Assembly: GCA_050084515.1 (NCBI GenBank)
Contig: CM114273.1
Location: 12,710,001 to 12,774,000 of the forward strand
Length of the DNA: 64,000 bases
Direction of reading: 5' to 3'
Source of the DNA: Blasia pusilla
Taxonomy: Eukaryota > Marchantiophyta > Marchantiopsida > Blasiales
In this document: positions 57,962 through 64,000 of the stretch, one piece after another
Position numbering within the stretch: position 1 is the stretch's first letter
Layout of the letters: each line of letters opens with the position of its first letter
Program-made: the position numbers and the translations under genes
Notes under the pieces: generated by a model
The model's database searches: none
Seen by the model: only the letters and a program-made list of their open reading frames with translations
Told to the model about the DNA's origin: nothing

Positions 57962-59047
57962 CTACTCAGCCATACCTAGGCTGACTATCCATGTAAGACA
58001 GCTGAGGTCCATCGCCTGCCCCAACACCTGTCTCCGGGATGCCTCAATCATCCTTGGCACCGCCGTAGTACCGGTAGCAAACCCCATGGCGCGTTCGCGC
58101 TCATCTGCTGTAGGCTCCTCCAATGCTCCGGTCATCTCATCCCAAATCATGCCTGGCCCTCCCTGACAAAAGGCATGGGATGCTGGGAAGCTCACCAACG
58201 TAGGTAAGGCTTCCCTCAACTCCCCCACCCTATTGGCCATGGCCAACGGTGGTCTATCATCCCGTGTCACCACCTGAGATCGACGCCCTGAGCCCAAAAT
58301 AGCATCCACTGTGAGATATGGTGCTCTCTGGACTCCACCATATGCTCGACTCAATACCTCTGATGGTATCAAGTTCGTCCACCATAGTCGTGGAAGATGG
58401 GCACGTGACCCACCTCTCGCTGCATCTAACAACACAGCAAGTCCCAACCAGGACCTTACTTGATGTACACTCGTCATCACACGTGCACGAGTGTCTCCCA
58501 ACAATGGCACGTTCTCCAAAATGTACGTTGGAGAACATATCTGACTCTCTTGCAAGTGTCGTACTACTCCCAACATCTCCCAAAACATCCCTGACCTCGG
58601 ATCCTGCAATCCAAATCCTCGGCCAGCTGATGAATGACCATGACATGGCCATCCAGCAATCACCAAATGAATGGTACCAACTCTATCCTGATCTTGCGCC
58701 CCCACCAAAGAGATGTTGGCGGGTAGCGTATGCTGATATCCCCTTATTGTAGATACCGGCAACAACTCATGATACCTCTGGACCAATCTCGCCACGTGAC
58801 GTAATGATACTCGCCGCGCGGTCTTATCTCTCTCCACATAAAGGTACTGATGCACCCGTATGCTCACTTGCAATATTGCAGCCAATCCGGTGCTAATCCC
58901 TTTGAAGAGATCTAACACCCTAACACCCTCCTCTAGGCACTGCCACACAACGGATGTGGTATCCAGTGGGGTCAATGTCTCCACTCTAAGAGCCCGATCG
59001 CCACGTGACTCTCCAACATGGGGTCTCGCCAACATGGGAAGAGACAC
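57962..59047 (-). CDS. C5 cytosine DNA methyltransferase domain of gypsy copy B
   Basis: An uninterrupted 361-codon frame, the longest in the element. Motif I is VLDLFKGISTG (residues 44-54), motif II YLYVERD (68-74), motif IV IAGWPCHGHSS with catalytic Cys135 (near 58645), motif VI LENV (177-180), motif VIII region SRAHLPRLWWTN (214-225), then RERAMGF (317-323) and motif X LGQAMD (342-347). All catalytic motifs occur in standard order, without the circular permutation of plant DRM enzymes. Spacing and the ARG..SRAH..WWTN block most resemble DNMT3-type enzymes, by eye. It would methylate cytosine in DNA using S-adenosylmethionine. It sits between protease and RT, as part of the polyprotein, so the first codon (GTG in this frame) is not a true start. 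The next downstream linker is in the same frame. Two unusual residues (Lys49 for Gly, His136 for Gln or Asn) may affect activity. Confidence 0.9.
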   Translation of the reverse strand: MSLPMLARPHVGESRGDRALRVETLTPLDTTSVVWQCLEEGVRVLDLFKGISTGLAAILQVSIRVHQYLYVERDKTARRVSLRHVARLVQRYHELLPVSTIRGYQHTLPANISLVGAQDQDRVGTIHLVIAGWPCHGHSSAGRGFGLQDPRSGMFWEMLGVVRHLQESQICSPTYILENVPLLGDTRARVMTSVHQVRSWLGLAVLLDAARGGSRAHLPRLWWTNLIPSEVLSRAYGGVQRAPYLTVDAILGSGRRSQVVTRDDRPPLAMANRVGELREALPTLVSFPASHAFCQGGPGMIWDEMTGALEEPTADERERAMGFATGTTAVPRMIEASRRQVLGQAMDLSCLTWIVSLGMAE

Positions 59048-59057
59048 CTGCCATGGC

Positions 59058-60250
59058 CTATCTCTCCGTGGGACTATCCGCTACTGGGACATCCTCTGCA
59101 TGTGCGTTCCCCTCCAACAACTCTCCCGGGCAGCTAACACTACCTGTGAAAGCCGCCAACGTGGTCACACACTCGCCTCGTGATCGACCATCTCGTCCCG
59201 CAAACTGCACGGATAACTGACTCATCCGTCCGTCACCTGACCGCCATCCTGGCCGATAACCAACGATCTCCTCCCAGAAGTCAAGGATGAATCCTAGGGG
59301 ATATAACACTATACTCCCCACCAACACATCGTACGACTCAACTGGTGTTGTAATCGTACGTGTGCGCACCATAGCACTATCCATCTCATGCTTTGGCTGG
59401 ACTCTGAGAACTATCTCCTATCGAGTCATATACTGCGTGGGTGACACGCCCCCAATCGAGGTCTATATCTAGAAGGGACAAGGCTCAATGTCGGCCTTCC
59501 GTAACCCCAACGCTAAACACGCCGCCTTCCCTAACATCAAGGGTTGGGCTCCCGAATCAAGTAGGACGCGTTGCGGGTGGTATATTGTCCTCGTCGGACT
59601 AACCAAGCGAAATACTCCAGCTCGGTTATCCAGTAACACTACTCAGTGTGTCACCATCGCCGCTCTATGGCGGTCGGCGGCATATCTACCAACCGCGCCA
59701 AGATGCCATGACTCGGTGGGGAACGTCTCGAGCACCGGCTCTGAGGGCAAGTCCACCACCTCCTCAACTACCTCTAAGCAAGAAGCAGTCATCTCTCCAT
59801 GCGCACACAACATGGCGGCCAACCGGAATACCTCAGCTGGTCCAACTCCCAATGTCGCCAACTCTATGGCGGAAAATAGTGGAGTCTGACTCACTCTGGT
59901 GGCCACCTCCAACACTATGGTCGACACTGACTCCACTCGATCCAGCATAGGAGTTGTCACTCCAATTCCTCATGACGTCGACGTAGGTACCTAAGCTGTA
60001 GGCACCACTGGTCATCGAGGCACCATCGATGGTGTGTGTAGTGCCTCTGACAATGTGAATGACTACGGAACCCTAGCCTGCCGCCCATTGGTCCCCTCTG
60101 GTGGGTCAATCTCAACTCCACCTCTCGGTGGCTCGATGCCTCTTGCAGTACCCCGAGTCACCACTGCAGCTGCCTCAACCTGGGCTGCACTACACATAAA
60201 TCCCATACTGGCGAGATCCTCAACCAGGTCAAGGTAAGAGGAAGAAGCTG
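59058..60250 (-). pseudogene. Gypsy copy B aspartic protease region
   Basis: The active site is VLLDSGAQPLMLG (about 59551-59570). The tail reads YDVLVGSIVLYPLGFILDFW, then YRPGWRSGDGRMSQLSVQF, a conserved protease-end block of gypsy elements of this type. Upstream (59643-59960) is an acidic linker from gag. At least three stops break it. The frame is different from both gag and methyltransferase. Confidence 0.82.
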
Positions 60251-60253
60251 GAG

Positions 60254-61804
60254 TCACACTAGCTGCTCCGTGCCTTCCCTAAGCTGCATCATCGTCATGG
60301 CTGCAATCCTCTGCTCCAACTGATCAATGCGTGAGAGAAGTGCCAGCTCTGGTGCTCCTGCTCCATCTCCTCTGGCTGGTGATGGTCCTCTATCACCACG
60401 TCCAGGAAGGACTCCCGACCTCCTCCAGGATGACCGCCCCAAGGCCCTCGGCCTACCTCTAGACGTGCCCCTCGGAGAAGGTCAAAACATCTATCCCTAG
60501 TGTGACCATATCTACGGCAATAGTCACACTGGTGCTGTGGTGGGGCCATCCTCTGTGGCTCCTGAGCAATCAGAGGCGCTAGTGGTCCTCTCCCATACTG
60601 TGCGCAGTCTCTCTGCCTATGGGCCCCTCCACACGTCCAACAAGACCACATCGATCCCTGTTGGGCAACATATGTAGGTACGGGTCGTTGCCTCATAGAC
60701 TCACGGTACCCGCCCTGCTCTCTGGGCACATAAGCCCGCTCCCGTGGTACTTGTGCTGGCTGTGTCACCTGTGGGGTCACCGTCGCTCGTGGACCCATCG
60801 ACTCTCGAGAAAGTCCAGCGGTCACTACCTACTCCTCACTCATGTTGAGCTCAATACGCTCAGACAACTCAAAGACCACCTTCAATGTGGGCTCCGCTAT
60901 GTGAATCAGCACCGCATCTCGGACTCTCCTCCGTAGTTATCGGTCCAAAACCCCGTACCAATACTGGAATGATTGCGCCTCAGTCACTCCATACGTAGCA
61001 ATAATCAGCCTCCTCATGCGTGTGAATGCCTCTCTCAGACTCTCACCCGATCGTCGCTGAAAATCATGTAGACTCTTCAGCTTGTCGGTGCGGATGCCCT
61101 AGTAGCTCTTCCCCAACTGTCGGAAGAACTCCACTATGGGGCTGAAGATGGGTGGCCCTCTACCACCAGATGTCTCTGCCACATCGCCTGTCTCACTGCC
61201 CTCCTCTCCATCTAGTCTCCAAGCTAATGGTGTGGGTCTCTCTTCTCTCACAATCCCATCATATGCCTCGCGACCACTAGTGGACACATACCCTGGAGCC
61301 CAATACATCCTCCAAGCATCGATCTCTACTGAATATAGTGATCGAAACTCCAGATAGTCATCCATCGGAGGACCCTCCAAGTGCTGGAACAACCCCTTCC
61401 ATGCCATGAAAGGGTTGAACCGTGTCGGGGTCCGTATCTCCTGGAAGTCGCACCACGTGTCGAACTCTTGGATGAAATCATCTAATTCGATGGTGCCCAC
61501 TGCACCCAAGAAACGACGCATGCCCCGATGGCCCATGTCGTCCATCTCCTACCAAGTACTACTGTCTCTGTCTGCGATCTCGTCACCCGACCCAGTGTCT
61601 AGTGATGACGATCCAGCCACGGATGGATGTCGAGGTAGCTCCTCACTGGTAACCCCTCGGTATCTCACTCCACTCCGTGTCACACCACTACTACTGCTCG
61701 CACTACCCTGTTCTTCCGAAACCTGGAAGAACGTCGTGATGACAACCCTGTCTCACCCGCTCAAGCACTCAAACTCACCGAGAGTCTTCCACACGCCTCA
61801 CTAG
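60254..61804 (-). pseudogene. Gypsy copy B gag with two zinc knuckles
   Basis: A single reading frame runs through the capsid (RFLGAVGTIELDDFIQEFD, then LKSLHDFQRRSGESLREAF and IIATYGVTEAQSFQYW) with stops near 61099, 60934 and 60828. Two zinc knuckles follow: CWTCGGAHRQRDC (C-x2-C-x3-H-x4-C) and CDYCRRYGHTRDRC (C-x2-C-x4-H-x4-C) at about 60470-60660. The upstream Ser-rich stretch is in frame to about 61780; the start codon is uncertain. Confidence 0.87.
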
Positions 61805-62994
61805 CTCACCTATGCTAACATCAATCCCGTGATGACATACCCGGCCACACGCACACTCAACACTCGAGCTCACCATGAGCCTCCCAACTGACTCACCTAA
61901 CCTAGCGACACTCTCTCGGGTCATACATGCGACCCCTACTTGGCAACCGCCGTATATCCACCAACATGCTACACATGAACAGAATCTACACTCGTCACCA
62001 TTACTGCACCCACCTACCACCAGCTACTACCCGATACCTAGCACTCTCAATCACATATGACAAGTGCGGGAAAAGGGACTCGAATGGGTAACCTGATCAC
62101 GCCCTCCAACCTGCTGCACCGTCAACATGCACTCCTCCACGTGATATGACAACCTCCGCAACACAACACTCTCCTCGACCAACACGTCGATCCTCCCGTC
62201 AACAGATGCGGACAACCCGTCGGCATCATGCGCACTGCCCCTCCATCGTCAACTCTCGCAATGCCCTGTCGCGCCCCAAAAACATCATGTCCCGCAAACC
62301 TCTCCGTCCATCCCCACACGCGACATGTAACCTGACTCACCCTGGTCGGGCTCCACTCCTACCACATACGCCCTGTCCGACCACGTGAACATGACCCCGA
62401 CCACATCCGGCCTTGCCCGACCACATCCGCACTCTCAACCACGTAGCTCAACATCATCCACGTTCGCTGTCCAACTATGTCGGTCACTCACCACGTCGAC
62501 ATCCTCCCCGCCACCACGTTACCTAAATGGAGGGAACCTTGGCCCGCACCCGTATGGCTCCCTTGGGCCTTAAATGCGGGGAAAGGGGGCTGGCCCGTAC
62601 CCCTATGGCGTACGGGCCAGCCCTTATGGGGTACCCCCCGTGCGCCATCCGCGCCCGTCGCCCTAACCCTAGCCTTCGCGACCTAGCCGCCCTTTACTTA
62701 ACAGCCCTCCGACGGCAACAAGCCCTAACTCTCCTTCTTGCAAAATCCCAACATTCCCGCTATTAGACGACGCTATACCTACCGTCACAACCTGCGCTAC
62801 ACCTTGCTGCTGTCCCCCATCAATCCGCACCACCAAAATCTGAGAAAAACGGACATCGCTTCCGCCCACGGCCTTCCAAACAGAAAAATGACAAACACCC
62901 GCAACACACGCGTCTCCAAGGGCTCCCAACAAAGGCAACTCGCTTGCCCACCTGCAAACAACGAATTCCCATGTGCCCCCTGCCATCTTTCTCA
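61805..62994 (-). other. Leader of gypsy copy B
   Basis: This region lies between the 5' LTR and gag. Short frames are present but none has a domain. It includes a hairpin CTGGCCCGTA/TACGGGCCAG at 62590-62620. No primer site matching a common tRNA was found, in line with a deletion at the LTR edge. Confidence 0.55.
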
Positions 62995-63477
62995 TGTAAA
63001 AATAAAGAGTAGTAAAAACGACACACCCGGCCTAAAACTCCACTCCTCAATCTACATCGGCATATCGAGCCTCATCCACCTTGTGCTATCAAGGAATCCG
63101 GACGCTAGCACCCTAGTCCTATCTCACACACATACAAAGGAGGTGCTCCAACGGCCCAATATGAGAAAGATGGCTTAAGAAAGCCATCTTCCTCTCTTAT
63201 ATAGGGTTGGAAAGAGCCAAAAGGCTCTTCCCCTAGAAATAGCCCTCCCCTTGGTAACCTACACGCACAGGTTACCAGAGGCGGGTGACCTGGTAAACAA
63301 GTCACCCGGATGTGAAAGACCCCAACATGAAAGTTGTCAGAAACGACATTCCTCACACAATGGACCTATCCTCAACCTCATCTGACACCGTGGGACAAAG
63401 TTACACTCAAGATAGTCCGCTGGCTCCTACATCCTATCCACGATAGATCTCGGTCTATCGGCTACTCAGATGTGACA
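62995..63477 (-). repeat. 5' LTR of gypsy copy B, missing its last 136 bp
   Basis: It starts TGTCACATCTGAGTAGCC at 63477 and matches the 3' LTR down to CTCTTTATTTTT, then stops. The TATA box is in CCCTATATAAGAG (63195-63207). Confidence 0.87.
63167..63307 (-). promoter_or_regulatory. LTR core promoter with four short hairpins
   Basis: A TATA box (63196-63204) is flanked by four stem-loops: AAGATGGCTT (63167-63190), AAGAGCC (63212-63229), GGTAACCT (63253-63276) and GGGTGAC (63283-63307). The first three also occur in the 3' LTR (54053-54166), where the third extends to about 14 bp of stem. Confidence 0.6.
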
Positions 63478-64000
63478 TCCTTCCTTTGTACGATAGCCAT
63501 AGGTTGACTTAAGTTTTTGGACTTATGATGGTGGTCACCAAAAACATGATTTTAATGAATATTATAGGCAAGCCATGTTGAGGCCCATGAGAGATAGGGA
63601 AACATGCCTATTTGTATGGTGTGACCATTTTCAACATCTAGGTCAAACCCATGAGTGTTTTTTTGGTCTCCATCCATAGATGAGAGTTTGTGGAAGGGTG
63701 ATGCTTGATGGTGAGCCGAGTGGTAGTAGGGGTCTTGGCGTATGACCCCCAAGGTGGCCATGGTGGTTGTGGCTCTCTTGGTAATACATTACATAGCACC
63801 GATCACTAGAGTTGTGGAAAGTTTTGCGTCGAGGAGTGATATGGATTTTACGTGGTGTTGTGTAGGTGGACACAATTGTCATTATGACCCGTAATGTAGC
63901 TAGGACTTCTAAGCCATCTATTTTTGCCATGGAATCACGCCCATAGGAAGGTGAGATTATTTAGTAGATACAATTTCCATAGTGCTTCACATTGTTAGAG
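63478..64000. other. Right flank of gypsy copy B, no gene recognised
   Basis: It starts with the TCCT target duplication. No domain, LTR or hairpin was seen. Confidence 0.5.

Larger units (their letters stand above)
53746..63477 (-). mobile_element. Ty3/gypsy element with DNA methyltransferase and PHD finger, copy B
   Basis: A 9.7 kb element with LTRs at both ends and TCCT on both flanks (53742-53745 and 63478-63481). In its own 5'-3' direction (right to left): 5' LTR, a 1.2-1.4 kb leader, gag, protease, methyltransferase, RT, RNase H, integrase, PHD finger, polypurine tract, 3' LTR. Gag lies in one frame, protease in a second, methyltransferase and the start of RT in a third, so original frameshift sites and later damage cannot be told apart by eye. 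The 5' LTR lacks its last 136 bp and probably the primer site. Confidence 0.93.

Noticed and set aside
58257-58752. Long frames on both strands inside the methyltransferase region
   Set aside because: They are shadows of the methyltransferase frame, which alone has conserved motifs.
62669-62995. A 108-codon frame starting at the 5' LTR edge of copy B, as a possible extra gene
   Set aside because: No domain is recognisable, it lies next to a probable deletion edge, and copy A gives no support.
1-64000. tRNA or rRNA genes
   Set aside because: No cloverleaf with A and B box spacing or rRNA signature was seen by eye; a covariance-model search would be the decisive test.

Overview
This is a nuclear window from a land plant, probably a seedless one such as a bryophyte. 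It is mostly transposable elements (TEs), many nested or broken, around one recognisable host gene. That gene encodes a 61-residue acidic protein of the plant SMAP1 family (18014-18199, +). The lineage is inferred from SMAP1, Copia elements with a methionine-tRNA-type primer site, and an RLE-type LINE; the sequence alone does not fix the species. I saw no rRNA, tRNA or CRISPR array.

Layout. 1.3-11.3 kb: two Copia elements of one family lie tail to tail (copy 1 on +, copy 2 on -) and form a very large inverted repeat. Copy 1 has a 1.28 kb solo LTR inside gag. Next comes the 3' end of a second Copia family (11.26-11.93 kb). 12-16 kb: AT-rich DNA with three copies of a short terminal-inverted-repeat element; a fourth lies at 52.8 kb. 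17.7-22.4 kb: low-repeat DNA around SMAP1. 23.2-26.1 kb: a decayed non-LTR retrotransposon with a C2H2 finger, reverse transcriptase and restriction-like endonuclease. 26.3-30.1 kb: CpG-rich then AT-rich DNA with no convincing gene. 30.2-34.5 kb: an internally deleted Copia element with a CATAA target duplication, sitting inside a tiny Helitron-like element. 37.75-38.08 kb: a near-perfect hairpin with 130-bp arms.

The main discovery is a Ty3/gypsy family present twice on the minus strand: copy A (about 39.4-47.1 kb, decayed) and copy B (53746-63477, LTR-bounded, TCCT target duplication). Reading along the element the order is gag (two zinc knuckles), aspartic protease, a complete C5 cytosine DNA methyltransferase domain, reverse transcriptase, RNase H, integrase, and a C-terminal PHD finger. 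Motifs of the methyltransferase most resemble the DNMT3 type. A retroelement carrying both a DNA methylation writer and a putative histone-tail reader is the most unusual content here. The LTR of copy B also holds a row of short hairpins around its TATA box.

Nearly every TE open reading frame carries stops or frameshifts, so they are listed as pseudogenes. The longest intact TE frame in copy B is the methyltransferase (361 codons).
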